Shown: in pieces, positions 17,960-33,551 of the stretch
How the letters are laid out: every line of letters begins with the position of its first letter
Numbering within the stretch: the first letter of the stretch is position 1
From: Streptomyces sp. SID8374
GTDB lineage: Bacteria; Actinomycetota; Actinomycetes; Streptomycetales; Streptomycetaceae
Assembly (NCBI RefSeq): GCF_009865135.1
Contig: NZ_WWGH01000001.1
Coordinates: 930,001-994,000, forward strand
Reading direction: 5' to 3'
Length of the DNA stretch: 64,000 nt
The notes under the pieces: model-generated
Seen by the model: the letters and a program-made list of their open reading frames with translations, nothing else
Told to the model about the DNA's origin: nothing
Database searches by the model: none
Position numbers and translations under genes: made by a program

Positions 17960-20125
17960 ATGAACCCCCTCCCCACCAGCGCTTTCCACCTCCCCGACCA
18001 CCTCTCCCCCAAAGCCGACCCGGCCCTGATCGCCGCCGACGAGCAGCACTTCGCGGCCATCGGCCGGACCCTCGACGCGTCGATCGCCGAGCTGACCGGC
18101 CGTCTCGACGCCGAACGCAGGGCGCCCGGCGGCACGGGACGGCAGGCGATGGACCGGGACGCGGAGATCCACCGGCTCACCGCCCGCCTGCGCACCCTGC
18201 GCCGCTTCGGACTCGACCTGTGCCTGGGGCGCATGGTCGCCGAGGACGGCTCCGAACCCGTGTACGTCGGCCGGCTCGGCCTCACCGACAGCGAGGGCCG
18301 CCGGCTGGTGGTCGACTGGCGCTCCCCCGCCGCCGAGCCGTTCTTCGGCGCCACCCACGCCAACCCGATGGGCCTGGCCAGCCGCCGCCGGTACCGCTGG
18401 TCCGGTGGCCGGATCGGCGACTACTGGGACGAGGTGTTCGCCCCGGACGCCTTCGCCGGGCATGCCGCACTCGACGACCAGTCCGCCTTCATCGCGAGCC
18501 TGGGCTCGAACCGGTCGGAGCGGATGCGGGACGTGCTCGGCACCATCCAGGCCGACCAGGACGCCATCATCCGCGCCGGTTCCCGGGGCGCGCTCGTGGT
18601 GGACGGCGGGCCGGGTACGGGAAAGACGGTCGTCGCCCTGCACCGGTCCGCGTACCTCCTGTACGCCGACCCGCGCCTCGCCCACCGGAGGGGCGGCGTC
18701 CTCTTCGTCGGCCCGTCCCGGCCCTACCTGGGGTACGTCGCCGATGTGCTGCCGAGCCTCGGGGAGGAGGGCGTCCAGACCTGCACCCTGCGGGACCTGG
18801 TGGAGGAGGGGGCCACGGCGGCACCCGAGACCGATCCGGAGGTGGCCCGGCTGAAGGCGTCGGCGGAGCTGGTGAAGGCGGTAGAGGCGGCCGTCCGGTT
18901 CTACGAGGAGCCGCCCACCGAGTCTCTGACGGTCACCACCCCCTGGTCCGACCTCCGGCTCACCGCCGCCGACTGGGCCGTGGCGTTCGGGGCGGCCGGA
19001 CCCGGCGCCGTACACAACGAGGCACGCGACCAGGTATGGGAGGAGCTGCTCACGCTGCTGGTGGAGAAGTACGACGGTGAGGAGGTCGCGCCGGAGCTGG
19101 TCCGGAAGGCGCTCGGGCAGGACCGGGAGCTGGCCGCCGCCTTCGACCGGGCGTGGCCCCTGCTGGACGCGGCCGAACTCGTCGGGGACCTGTGGTCGGT
19201 CCCCGCCTACCTCCGCATGGCCGCCCCCTGGCTCACCCGGGACGAGGTGCGGTTGTTGCAGCGCGCGGACCCGCAGGCCTGGACGGTCTCCGATCTGCCG
19301 GTCCTGGACGCGGCGCGGCAGCGGGTCGGTGACCCGGAGGCGTGGCGGCGCAGGCGTCGGCAGGAGGCGGCCGTGGCCGCCGAACGCGCGGGCATGGCCC
19401 AGGTCATCGACGCGCTGCTCGCGGACGAGACCCTGATCGACGCCGATGCCGACAGTGAGGGCGCGCTGGTGATGCTGCACGGCCAGGACATGAAGGACAC
19501 CCTGGTCGACCCGGACGGATCGCCCGGCACCGAACCGGACCGGCTGGCGGGTCCGTTCGCGCACATCGTCGTGGACGAGGCGCAGGAGCTGACCGACGCC
19601 GAGTGGCAGATGCTGCTGGTGCGGTGCCCGTCACGGAGCTTCACCGTCGTCGGGGACCGCGCCCAGGCCCGGCACGGGTTCAGCGAGCCGTGGCGGGAGC
19701 GGCTGGAGCGGGTCGGACTCGACCGGGTCGCCCTGGCCTCCCTGACCGTCAACTACCGGACGCCGGAGGAGGTCATGGCGGAGGCCGAGCCGGTGATCCG
19801 GGCCGTGCTGCCGGACGCCAATGTGCCGACGTCGATCCGTTCCGGCGGCCGGCCGGTCGTGCACGGGCGCGTGGACGAGCTGGCATCGCTCCTGGACACC
19901 TGGCTCGCCGCGCACGCGGAGGGGATCGCCTGTGTCATCGGCGATCCGGCGTTCCGGGGGACATCGCGGGTGCGGTCGCTGACGCCGGAGCTGTCGAAGG
20001 GCCTCGAATTCGACCTGGTGGTGCTCGTCGACCCGGAGGCGTTCGGCGAGGGCGTCGAGGGGGCGGTCGACCGGTATGTGGCGATGACGCGGGCGACCCA
20101 GGAGCTCGTCGTCCTGAGGAGCTGA
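17960..20125 (+). CDS. helR: HelR, HelD-like RNA polymerase recycling ATPase
   Basis: The 721-residue protein is a superfamily-1 helicase-like ATPase of the HelD/HelR group. Walker A is GGPGTGKT near residue 216, Walker B is VDEAQEL near residue 538, and motifs VGDRAQARHGF, VNYRTPEE and MTRATQEL follow. An N-terminal helical arm precedes the ATPase. The insert near residues 495-517 (LIDADADSEGALVMLHGQDM) is where HelR proteins reach into the RNA polymerase active cleft. HelR displaces rifamycins from RNA polymerase and so gives tolerance. It lies 180 bases after rox on the same strand without an RAE of its own, so it is probably driven from the RAE upstream of rox. Confidence 0.88.
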   Translation: MNPLPTSAFHLPDHLSPKADPALIAADEQHFAAIGRTLDASIAELTGRLDAERRAPGGTGRQAMDRDAEIHRLTARLRTLRRFGLDLCLGRMVAEDGSEPVYVGRLGLTDSEGRRLVVDWRSPAAEPFFGATHANPMGLASRRRYRWSGGRIGDYWDEVFAPDAFAGHAALDDQSAFIASLGSNRSERMRDVLGTIQADQDAIIRAGSRGALVVDGGPGTGKTVVALHRSAYLLYADPRLAHRRGGVLFVGPSRPYLGYVADVLPSLGEEGVQTCTLRDLVEEGATAAPETDPEVARLKASAELVKAVEAAVRFYEEPPTESLTVTTPWSDLRLTAADWAVAFGAAGPGAVHNEARDQVWEELLTLLVEKYDGEEVAPELVRKALGQDRELAAAFDRAWPLLDAAELVGDLWSVPAYLRMAAPWLTRDEVRLLQRADPQAWTVSDLPVLDAARQRVGDPEAWRRRRRQEAAVAAERAGMAQVIDALLADETLIDADADSEGALVMLHGQDMKDTLVDPDGSPGTEPDRLAGPFAHIVVDEAQELTDAEWQMLLVRCPSRSFTVVGDRAQARHGFSEPWRERLERVGLDRVALASLTVNYRTPEEVMAEAEPVIRAVLPDANVPTSIRSGGRPVVHGRVDELASLLDTWLAAHAEGIACVIGDPAFRGTSRVRSLTPELSKGLEFDLVVLVDPEAFGEGVEGAVDRYVAMTRATQELVVLRS

Positions 20126-20148
20126 CGAGCCCCTGGGGCCCGGCGGGA

Positions 20149-21120
20149 TCAGTGCCAGGGCAGGGCCGCGCGGTGGCGCCAGTACGACTCCGGCTCCTCC
20201 ACCAGGGCGTCCAGCCGGTCCCGCTGCTCCTCGTCGAGGTCGACGACGGCCGCGTGCAGGTTCCCGGCGAGCTGGGTGACGGTGGCGGCGCCGGAGAGGA
20301 CGACCCCGGCCCAGGGCTGGTGCAGGACGAGCGCCAGGGCCACCGCGTCGCCGCCCACCCCCGCGTCGGCGGCGATCTCGCGGAACACGGCGGGCGCCTC
20401 GTCCCCGGCGAGGCGCCCGTTGGCCATGCCCTCCTTGACGATCACGGTGAGCCCGGTCTCGTGGGCCTCGGCGAGGGCGGGTGCGGCCGAGGTCTCCAGG
20501 GCGTTGTAGGTGGCCTGGACCGTACGGAAGAGGGGGTTGCCGTCGACCGTGAGGGCGAGCGCGGCCCGGATGGCGTCGGCCTGGTTGGGGCCGCTGGTGG
20601 AGAAGCCGACGGCGACCCCGTCGGCGGCGAGGGCGGCCAGGCGCTCGTGGAGCTCCTTGTCGGCGAGGGCCGGGCTGTCGGGGGTGAGCGAGTGGATCTG
20701 GTAGAGGTCGAGTCGGTCCCCGAGGAGTTCGCGGGTCTCGGCGCGCTGGCGCTCGAAGGTGGCGAGGCTGTGGTCCTTGACCTCGTGGGCCTCGGCGTCG
20801 GTGCTCCAGTCGGCGGTGTAGGTGTACCCCCACTTGGAGCCGACGACGAGGTCGGTGAAGGAGGGCCGGGCGTCCAGCCACTCCCCCAGGAACTCCTCGG
20901 CGCGGCCGTAGGAGCGGGCGGCGTCGACGTACCGGACGCCCTGCGCGTACGCCGCGTCCAGCAGCTCGTGCGTACGGGCGCGCAGATCCTCCACGTCCCG
21001 GCCGTCGGGGAAGTCCTCGTCGCGGTGGAGGTTGATGTATCCGGGCCTGCCGACGGCTGCGAGGCCCAGTCCGATGTGGGCGGTCGGGGTCGTCGCGGTG
21101 GCCAGGGCGGTGAAGGGCAT
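20149..21120 (-). CDS. Aldo/keto reductase
   Basis: The 323-residue protein has the AKR barrel features. The catalytic Asp/Tyr region is RYVDAARSYGRAEEFLGEWL, Lys is in VVGSKWGY, and His in LDLYQIHSLTPDSP. FSTSGPNQ and GAATVTQLAGNL are in the NADPH-binding half. The ATG at 21120 with GAGGAG before it is preferred to an upstream in-frame start. The substrate is unknown. It is transcribed toward helR and upstream of it lies a pair of 21-bp direct repeats. Confidence 0.9.
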   Translation of the reverse strand: MPFTALATATTPTAHIGLGLAAVGRPGYINLHRDEDFPDGRDVEDLRARTHELLDAAYAQGVRYVDAARSYGRAEEFLGEWLDARPSFTDLVVGSKWGYTYTADWSTDAEAHEVKDHSLATFERQRAETRELLGDRLDLYQIHSLTPDSPALADKELHERLAALAADGVAVGFSTSGPNQADAIRAALALTVDGNPLFRTVQATYNALETSAAPALAEAHETGLTVIVKEGMANGRLAGDEAPAVFREIAADAGVGGDAVALALVLHQPWAGVVLSGAATVTQLAGNLHAAVVDLDEEQRDRLDALVEEPESYWRHRAALPWH

Positions 21121-21188
21121 CGCGGGCTCCTCGGGGTCGGTTGCGGATACTCCTACCCCGGTCAACGTAGCCCGCGACACCTTTCGTA

Positions 21189-21243
21189 CACCTGTGACGA
21201 CACCGTACGCACCTGACTCGTGCACCTGTGACGACACCGTACG
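21189..21243. repeat. Two 21-bp direct repeats upstream of the aldo/keto reductase gene
   Basis: CACCTGTGACGACACCGTAC(G) occurs at 21189-21209 and 21223-21243, a spacing of 34 bases, roughly three DNA turns. ACCGTACGTACG recurs at 21237 and near 21263. The region lies between the start of the reductase gene and the end of argH and may be a regulator binding array. Confidence 0.6.
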
Positions 21244-21304
21244 TACGCCGCCCGGGCGCGACCGTACGTACGCGAGGTCGTGCGGCTTCGGTGGCGCGGT
21301 GCGG

Positions 21305-24039
<2,735 letters not shown>

Positions 24040-24073
24040 GGGTTTCTCCTTACGGTGCAATCACTGATGGGTA

Positions 24074-24104
24074 TAACTATGCGGTACTCCGTATGCTTTG
24101 TCAA
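24074..24104 (-). promoter_or_regulatory. argG: argG promoter, possible ArgR target
   Basis: Minus-strand TTGACA (24104-24099) and CATAGT (24081-24076), 17 bases apart, match the housekeeping sigma consensus closely. The spacer and downstream bases (GCATACGGAG..CATAGTTATAC) are unusually AT-rich with TGCAT/ATA-like steps as in ARG boxes; repression by ArgR is inferred. Confidence 0.7.
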
Positions 24105-24210
24105 AACCGCAGGTCAGAGCGGCGTGTAGGGCTTGCCCGGCGGAAAACGCCGTCGCTGCCTGACCGGAAGGCCTCTAGCATCGGCACCTGATCACGGGGA
24201 GGGGGACGCG

Positions 24211-25473
24211 GTGGACGGCTACGACGAGGAGTCCCTGAGAGCTGTGGTGCGGGTGTGCGAGGGCGCCTCGCCGGCCGAGGTGCTGGATGGCGCGCCGGCC
24301 CGGGCGTGGGTGGACTTCGACGCAGGCGTACGGAATCTCGACGACCGCTCGTGGCTGCTGCCCCGCCCGCCCGAGGAGCCGGTACGACCGGCCCGGACGC
24401 TGCTGGACCGGCTGCGCGGAACGGCCCCTTCCCGTACGGCTCCCCGGAACTCGCCTCCGCCGCCCGCCATCGCCCTGTGCCACGCGGACGGCCGGATCCG
24501 GGAAGCGGCACTGGAGGAGGCCCCCACCGCGCCGGAGTTGCGCCCGCTGCTGGCGGTGCGGTGCTCCGACTGGGCGGGCCCGGTGCGCGAGCGGGCGCGG
24601 GTGCTGCTGGCCGAGCTGCCCGGGAGTGCCCTGGTCCCGCTCGCCGAGCTGATCCTGCTGCTGTCGCGACGCACCCGGGGCGGTTTCGCCCGGTCCCTGC
24701 TGGAACGCGCGCTGCGGGAGGGCCCGGCGGCGGACGTCGTGGCGCTGATGGCCCACCAGGACCGGGCCACGTACCGGCTGGCGTACCGGATCGCGGTGGA
24801 ACGCGCGCTGCTGACCCCGGCGGAACTGGCCACCACCGCCGCGACCTGCGGTGACGTCACCCTCCAGGACCTGTGCGCGGAGGCCGCCGTCGCCACCCTG
24901 ACCGCAACGGACGGGGAGGCGGGGCAGGCCGCCGTGCTCGGCCGGCTGCTGACGGCCCGCTCCGCCCGGGTGCGCTCGGCCGGAGTGACCGCGCTGCGCC
25001 GGACCGGGCGCCACGGTGAGGCGGAGCCGTTCCTGGCCGACCGCTCGGCCGTCGTACGGGCCTGCGCCCGCTATGTGCTGCGTCAGGGCGGCATCGACCC
25101 GCTGCCCGTCTACCGGGCCCTGTGCACCGAACCGGCCGCACACCCCGGGGCCGCCGCCGGGCTCGGTGAGTGCGGGGACCGGGCGACGGACGCCGGGACC
25201 CTGTGGGCGCTGGTGGAGCACCCGTCACCCGCCGTCCGCCTGTGTGCGATCACCGGGCTGCGCGCGCTGGACGAGGTGGTACGGGAGCGGCTGACGCCCT
25301 CGCTGGACGACCCGAGCCCGGCCGTGGTGCGGGCGGCGACCGGGGCCCTGCTCCCGGAGGCCGCCGGTATTCCGGAGTCGTTGTTGCGCGAGCGGACCGC
25401 GCCGGACCGGCCGCGCGCGGTCCGGGTGGCGGCGGAGCGGCTGCTGCGGGCGGCGGGGAGGGGCGTGGCGTAG
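24211..25473 (+). CDS. HEAT-repeat-like protein, unknown function
   Basis: The 420-residue protein is rich in Ala, Leu and Arg and consists mostly of paired helices. Repeated 'LL..R...VR..A..AL' blocks run through the C-terminal half (VLGRLLTARSARVRSAGVTAL, FLADRSAVVRACARYVL, LVEHPSPAVRLCAITGLRAL, LDDPSPAVVRAATGAL), as in HEAT or PBS-lyase scaffolds. No catalytic residue is visible. The start GTG at 24211 follows a GGGGAGGGGG ribosome site. It is divergent from argG. A protein-protein scaffold role is likely; the partner is unknown. Confidence 0.75.
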   Translation: MDGYDEESLRAVVRVCEGASPAEVLDGAPARAWVDFDAGVRNLDDRSWLLPRPPEEPVRPARTLLDRLRGTAPSRTAPRNSPPPPAIALCHADGRIREAALEEAPTAPELRPLLAVRCSDWAGPVRERARVLLAELPGSALVPLAELILLLSRRTRGGFARSLLERALREGPAADVVALMAHQDRATYRLAYRIAVERALLTPAELATTAATCGDVTLQDLCAEAAVATLTATDGEAGQAAVLGRLLTARSARVRSAGVTALRRTGRHGEAEPFLADRSAVVRACARYVLRQGGIDPLPVYRALCTEPAAHPGAAAGLGECGDRATDAGTLWALVEHPSPAVRLCAITGLRALDEVVRERLTPSLDDPSPAVVRAATGALLPEAAGIPESLLRERTAPDRPRAVRVAAERLLRAAGRGVA

Positions 25474-25695
25474 CGCCTGGTGGCGCCTTGGGCGGGGTGA
25501 GCCGCCGGGGGTTGGTGGCGCCTCGTGCGGGGTGGGCCGCTGGGCCGGAAGCGCGCCTCGCGCGGGCGCGGCGGTGGGCCGGAAGCGCGCCTCGCGCGAG
25601 GCGGGCCCGCTGGACCGGTGACGCGCCTCGCGCGGGGTGCGTCGCCGGGGGCCGATAGCACGCCCCGCGCGGAGCGTGGCGCTGGGCCGTACGGA
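25474..25695. repeat. Degenerate 34-37 bp tandem repeats
   Basis: About six units follow one another between the HEAT-like gene and the L,D-transpeptidase gene. Each has the pattern (c)cGGGccGgaagcGCGCCTCGCGCGggg. The cleanest pair shares GGGCCGGAAGCGCGCCTCGC near 25551 and 25586. Every unit contains a self-complementary GCGC-CTC-GCGC core. No ORF here is supported. Confidence 0.6.
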
Positions 25696-25741
25696 GCAGG
25701 TCCGGTGGGGCGTCGGCCCCGGCCGCCGTACGGTCCGGAGC

Positions 25742-26446
25742 ATGCGCCGACCTCTGCTGACCTTCGCCGTCCTCCTCACCCTGGCCACCGGCTCCCTCGG
25801 GGCCGTACCCGCCGAGGAACCGCCCCTCCCGGACCGGCTGGCGGACACGGGGGGCGGCTCCCAGCTGATCACCGCCGAGGCCCCGGACGCCGCCTCCACC
25901 ACAGGCACGGTGACCTGGTGGGAGCGGCGCGGGGGCCGGTGGGTGGCGGCGGGGTCCGCGCCCGCGCGGTTCGGGGCCAACGGGCTGGCCGAGGGCGCCA
26001 CCCGCGAGCAGGGCACCAGCACCACCCCGACCGGGCTGTACGACCTGCCGTACGCCTTCGGCATCAAGGACGCCCCGGCCGGGACCACGTACCCGTACCG
26101 CACGGTGAACGACGACTCCTGGTGGTGCCAGGACAACGCCTCGCGCGCGTACAACCGCTGGGTGGAACCGCGTCCCGCCGACTGCCGGGCGGACGAGGCC
26201 GAGCACCTGGTCTCGTACGGGACGCAGTACGCCCACGCGCTGGTGATCGGCTTCAACTACGCCAAGCCCGTACGCAACCGGGGCGCCGGGATCTTCCTGC
26301 ATGTGAACGGGCGCGGGGCGACGGCCGGGTGCGTCTCCGTCCCGGCGGACGCGATGGCGGAGATCCTGGCCTGGGCCGAACCGGAGCGGCGGCCGCACAT
26401 CGCGGTCGGGACCTCTTCGGGCCCGACCGCGATCACGCGCTACTGA
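25742..26446 (+). CDS. Secreted L,D-transpeptidase (YkuD family)
   Basis: The 234-residue protein has an N-terminal signal peptide (RRPLLTFAVLLTLATGSLGA). Near the end is the YkuD catalytic signature, His in IFLHVNGRG and Cys in ATAGCVSVP. Such enzymes form 3-3 cross-links in peptidoglycan or attach proteins to it. TPTGLYDLPYAFGI and SYGTQYAHALVIGFNY are the usual upstream blocks. It lies downstream of a tandem-repeat region and converges on argR with only ten bases between. Confidence 0.88.
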   Translation: MRRPLLTFAVLLTLATGSLGAVPAEEPPLPDRLADTGGGSQLITAEAPDAASTTGTVTWWERRGGRWVAAGSAPARFGANGLAEGATREQGTSTTPTGLYDLPYAFGIKDAPAGTTYPYRTVNDDSWWCQDNASRAYNRWVEPRPADCRADEAEHLVSYGTQYAHALVIGFNYAKPVRNRGAGIFLHVNGRGATAGCVSVPADAMAEILAWAEPERRPHIAVGTSSGPTAITRY

Positions 26447-26456
26447 ACGCGGCGGC

Positions 26457-26996
26457 TCAGCGGTCGTTCTGAGCGAGCCTCAGCAGATGGTCGGCGAGCG
26501 CCTGGCCGCCGTTCGGGTCGCGGCTGATGAGCATCAGCGTGTCGTCGCCCGCGATCGTGCCGAGGATGTCGTGCAGTTCGGCCTGGTCGATGGCCGAGGC
26601 GAGGAACTGGGCGGCGCCCGGCGGCGTACGCAGCACCACCAGGTTGGCCGAGGCCTCCGCCGAGATGAGCAGTTCGGCCGAGAGCCTGCGCATCCGCTCC
26701 TCCTTGGCCGAGCCGCCCAGCGGCGCCTGCGGGGTGCGGAAGCCGCCCTCGCTCGGCACCGCGTAGATCAGCTCGCCGCCGGTGTTGCGGATCTTGACCG
26801 CGCCCAGCTCGTCGAGGTCGCGGGAGAGCGTCGCCTGGGTGACGCTCAGCCCGTCGTCGGCGAGGAGCTTGGCCAGCTGGCTCTGCGAGCGGACCGGCTG
26901 CCGGTTCAGGATGTCCACGATCCGGCGGTGGCGGGCGGTGCGGGTCTGCGGCACGGACGGTCCGCCGTGCTCGGTCTCCTGCTGCGCCTCGGTCAT
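26457..26996 (-). CDS. argR: Arginine repressor
   Basis: The 179-residue protein has an N-terminal winged HTH ([20 protein letters not shown], then [17 protein letters not shown]) and a C-terminal oligomerisation/arginine-binding domain. That domain contains the arginine-binding acidic pair in [15 protein letters not shown]. The start ATG at 26996 follows a weak AGGCGACG. It is the last gene of argCJBD-argR and is expected to repress that operon and argG by binding ARG boxes when arginine is abundant. Confidence 0.96.
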   Translation of the reverse strand: MTEAQQETEHGGPSVPQTRTARHRRIVDILNRQPVRSQSQLAKLLADDGLSVTQATLSRDLDELGAVKIRNTGGELIYAVPSEGGFRTPQAPLGGSAKEERMRRLSAELLISAEASANLVVLRTPPGAAQFLASAIDQAELHDILGTIAGDDTLMLISRDPNGGQALADHLLRLAQNDR

Positions 26997-27021
26997 CGTC
27001 GTCGCCTCATTCTCCGGAGGG

Positions 27022-28226
<1,205 letters not shown>

Positions 28227-28230
<4 letters not shown>

Positions 28231-29152
28231 GATTCCCCCTGTTCAGGTACTCCGTGTACGTCGATGGGGGCGTCCGGCACGACCATCGTGCCGATGCCCT
28301 CGTCGGTGAAGATCTCCAGCAGGATCGAGTGCTGGACCCGGCCGTCGATGACGCGGGCGGTCTCGACCCCGTTGCGTACGGCGTGCAGACAGCCCTGCAT
28401 CTTGGGGACCATGCCGCTGGACAGCTCGGGCAGCAGCTTCTCCAGCTGGGTCGCGGTGAGCCGGCTGATGACGTCGTCGCTGTTGGGCCAGTCCTCGTAC
28501 AGCCCCTCGACGTCCGTGAGGACCATCAGCGTCTCGGCGTTCAGGGCGGCGGCGAGCGCGGCGGCCGCGGTGTCGGCGTTGACGTTGTAGACGTGGTGGT
28601 CGTCGGCGGAGCGGGCGATGGAGGAGACGACCGGGATGCGGCCGTCGTCCAGGAGCGCCTGGATGGCCCCGGTGTCGATGGCGGTGATCTCGCCGACCCG
28701 GCCGATGTCGACGGACTCGCCGTCGATGGTGGGCCGGTGCTGGGTGGCGGTGATGGTGTGGGCGTCCTCGCCGGTCATGCCGACGGCGAGGGGGCCGTGC
28801 TGGTTGAGGAGGCCGACCAGTTCGCGCTGGACCTGCCCGGCGAGCACCATCCGTACGACGTCCATCGCCTCGGGGGTGGTGACCCGCAGCCCGGCCTTGA
28901 ACTCGCTGACCAGGCCCTGCTTGTCGAGTTGGGCGCTGATCTGGGGGCCGCCGCCGTGCACGACGACGGGCTTGAGCCCGGCGTGGCGCAGGAAGACGAC
29001 GTCCTGGGCGAAGGCGGCCTTCAGCTCCTCGTCGATCATGGCGTTGCCGCCGAACTTGATGACGACGGTCTTGCCGTTGTGCCGGGTCAGCCAGGGCAGC
29101 GCCTCGATGAGGATCTGCGCCTTCGGGAGTGCGGTGTGCTTCCGCGCGGCGC

Positions 29153-29156
<4 letters not shown>
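28227..29156 (-). CDS. argB: Acetylglutamate kinase
   Basis: The 309-residue kinase phosphorylates N-acetylglutamate. The amino-acid-kinase motifs are KFGGNAM (phosphate-binding Lys), VVHGGGPQI and [14 protein letters not shown]. The start ATG at 29156 overlaps the argJ stop by four bases. This step is the usual feedback point for arginine, and the N-terminal extra helix ([17 protein letters not shown]) is of the kind that mediates arginine inhibition. Confidence 0.97.
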
Positions 29157-31386
<2,230 letters not shown>

Positions 31387-31443
31387 TCAGTGACCGTGGG
31401 GCGGAACAGGGCCGACGCCCCCGCCCCGCGTACCCTCTCCCCC

Positions 31444-32400
31444 GTGCCCGCCTCACCCCCGTACCACGTCGCCGTCCTCGTGCTCGAAGGTGCGAAGCCT
31501 CTCGATGTGGGGATCCCCGCGCAGGTGTTCACGACCCGCGCGAGCATGCCGTACGAGGTGCGGGTATGCGGGGCGGCGCCCGGTCTCGTGGCCGGTGGGG
31601 ACGGGCTGTCGTACGACGTCGCCCATGGCCTCGAAGCGCTCGCGTGGGCCGACATCGTCTTCGTACCCGGGTACCGGCATCCGGACCGTGACGACCCACC
31701 GCCGGCCGTCGTCGACGCGCTGATCGCCGCCCACCACCGGGGCGCCCGGCTCGCGGCCATCTCCACGGGGGCCTTCGCGCTCGCCGCCACAGGGCTACTC
31801 GACGGCAGGCGGGCCACGACGCACTGGCACTACACGCGGGCGCTCGCGGCGAGGTATCCGCTCGTCCAGGTCGACGAGAACGTTCTCTTCGTCGACGAGG
31901 GCAGCGTGCTGACCTCGGCCGGTGCCGCCTCGGGTATCGACCTGTGCCTGCACATCCTCCGCGGCGATCTGGGAGTCTCCGCGTCGAACCACGCGGCGCG
32001 GCGGCTGGTGGCGGCCCCCTACCGCAGCGGCGGTCAGGCCCAGTACGTGCCGCGCAGTGTGCCCGAACCGCTCGGCGAGCGGTTCGCCGCCACCCGGGAG
32101 TGGGCGCTGCACCGGCTCGCCGAGCCCCTCACCCTCGACGCCCTCGCCCGGCACGCGGCGGTGTCGCCGCGCACGCTCTCGCGGCGCTTCGTCGAGGACA
32201 CCGGGTACACGCCGATGCAGTGGGTCATGCGGGCCCGCATCGACGTGGCCCGCGAGCTGCTGGAGCGTTCGCGGCGGGGCATCGAGCAGATCGCCGCCGA
32301 CGTCGGCCTCGGCACCGGTGCCAATCTGCGGCTGCACTTCCAGCGCATCCTGGGGACGACGCCGAGCGAGTACCGGCGCACCTTCGCCCGGGACGAATAG
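31444..32400 (+). CDS. GlxA-like transcriptional regulator (DJ-1/PfpI domain plus AraC HTH)
   Basis: The 318-residue protein has an N-terminal class I glutamine-amidotransferase-like domain (AVLVLEGAKPLDVGIPAQVF; elbow AISTGAFALAATGLL, where the usual Cys is Ser). A C-terminal AraC double HTH follows (LTLDALARHAAVSPRTLSRRF, IEQIAADVGLGTGANLRLHF). Such regulators often control catabolism of nitrogen compounds. GTG at 31444 lies seven bases after TACCCT, so the mRNA may be leaderless; an in-frame ATG at 31381 lies inside the argC promoter. The adjacent GAPDH gene on the same strand is a plausible target. Confidence 0.85.
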   Translation: MPASPPYHVAVLVLEGAKPLDVGIPAQVFTTRASMPYEVRVCGAAPGLVAGGDGLSYDVAHGLEALAWADIVFVPGYRHPDRDDPPPAVVDALIAAHHRGARLAAISTGAFALAATGLLDGRRATTHWHYTRALAARYPLVQVDENVLFVDEGSVLTSAGAASGIDLCLHILRGDLGVSASNHAARRLVAAPYRSGGQAQYVPRSVPEPLGERFAATREWALHRLAEPLTLDALARHAAVSPRTLSRRFVEDTGYTPMQWVMRARIDVARELLERSRRGIEQIAADVGLGTGANLRLHFQRILGTTPSEYRRTFARDE

Positions 32401-32507
32401 CCTGGCGCGATCCTTTCGGACCGTGGCGATCACGCCGCTGTCGACGGTGGACGGTGCGCGCGAACCTGGTGGCGAACCCGCAGGGACCGGAAGGGACACC
32501 ACCACTC

Positions 32508-33506
32508 ATGACCCGCATCGCCATCAACGGATTCGGCCGCATCGGACGCAATGTGCTGCGCGCACTGCTGGAGCGCGACAGCGGCCTGGAGATCGTCGCC
32601 GTCAACGACCTCACGGAGCCCGACGCGCTGGCGCGGCTGCTCGCCTTCGACACCACGGCGGGACGGCTCGGCCGCCCGGTGACCGTCGACGGGGACACCC
32701 TGGTCGTGGACGGCCACCGCATCACCGTGCTCGCCGAGCGCGAACCGGCGAAGCTGCCGTGGGCCTCGCTCGGCGTCGACATCGTGCTGGAGGCGACGGG
32801 CCGCTTCACCTCGGCCGAGGCCGCCCGTGCGCACCTCGACGCGGGTGCGAAGAAGGTGCTGATCAGCGCGCCGGCGACCGGCGCCGATGTCACTCTCGCG
32901 TTCGGGGTCAACACCGACGCGTACGATCCGGCCGCGCACACGATCGTCTCGAACGCCTCGTGCACGACCAACGCGCTCGCGCCGCTGGCCAAGGTGCTGG
33001 ACGACCTGGCCGGCATCGAACACGGCTTCATGACGACGGTGCACGCCTACACCCAGGAGCAGAACCTCCAGGACGGCCCGCACCGCGACGCCCGCCGCGC
33101 CCGCGCCGCCGCCGTCAACATCGTGCCGACCACGACGGGCGCCGCCAAGGCGATCGGCCTCGTGCTGCCGAACCTCGACGGCAAGCTGTCGGGCGACTCG
33201 ATCCGCGTACCGGTTCCGGTGGGATCGATCGTCGAACTCAACACGACCGTCGCGCGCGACGTGACGCGCGAGGACGTGCTGGCGGCGTACCGCGCCGCGG
33301 CGCAGGGGCCGCTCGCGGGCGTACTCGAATACTCGGACGACGCGCTCGTCTCGTCCGACATCACGGGCAACCCGGCCTCGTCGATCTTCGACTCGGCGCT
33401 CACCCGCGTCGACGGCCGCCATGTGAAGGTGGTCGCCTGGTACGACAACGAGTGGGGCTTCTCGAACCGTGTGATCGACACGCTCGAACTCCTCGCCGCC
33501 GGCTGA
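32508..33506 (+). CDS. gap: Glyceraldehyde-3-phosphate dehydrogenase, type I
   Basis: The 332-residue enzyme oxidises glyceraldehyde-3-phosphate to 1,3-bisphosphoglycerate. The NAD motif NGFGRIGRNV and Asp34 (AVND) point to NAD preference. Catalytic Cys152 lies in SNASCTTNALAP and His in TVHAYTQEQNL. Streptomyces usually carry the main gap next to pgk and tpi, which are absent here, so this is probably an additional copy. It follows the DJ-1/AraC regulator gene by 107 bases. Confidence 0.95.
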   Translation: MTRIAINGFGRIGRNVLRALLERDSGLEIVAVNDLTEPDALARLLAFDTTAGRLGRPVTVDGDTLVVDGHRITVLAEREPAKLPWASLGVDIVLEATGRFTSAEAARAHLDAGAKKVLISAPATGADVTLAFGVNTDAYDPAAHTIVSNASCTTNALAPLAKVLDDLAGIEHGFMTTVHAYTQEQNLQDGPHRDARRARAAAVNIVPTTTGAAKAIGLVLPNLDGKLSGDSIRVPVPVGSIVELNTTVARDVTREDVLAAYRAAAQGPLAGVLEYSDDALVSSDITGNPASSIFDSALTRVDGRHVKVVAWYDNEWGFSNRVIDTLELLAAG

Positions 33507-33551
33507 CTCGCCACCGAGCAACCCCGTCCGCACCACGGTCCGTTCACACCA

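Noticed and set aside
25474..25695. CRISPR array
   Set aside because: Units are contiguous and degenerate without unique spacers, and no cas genes are near.
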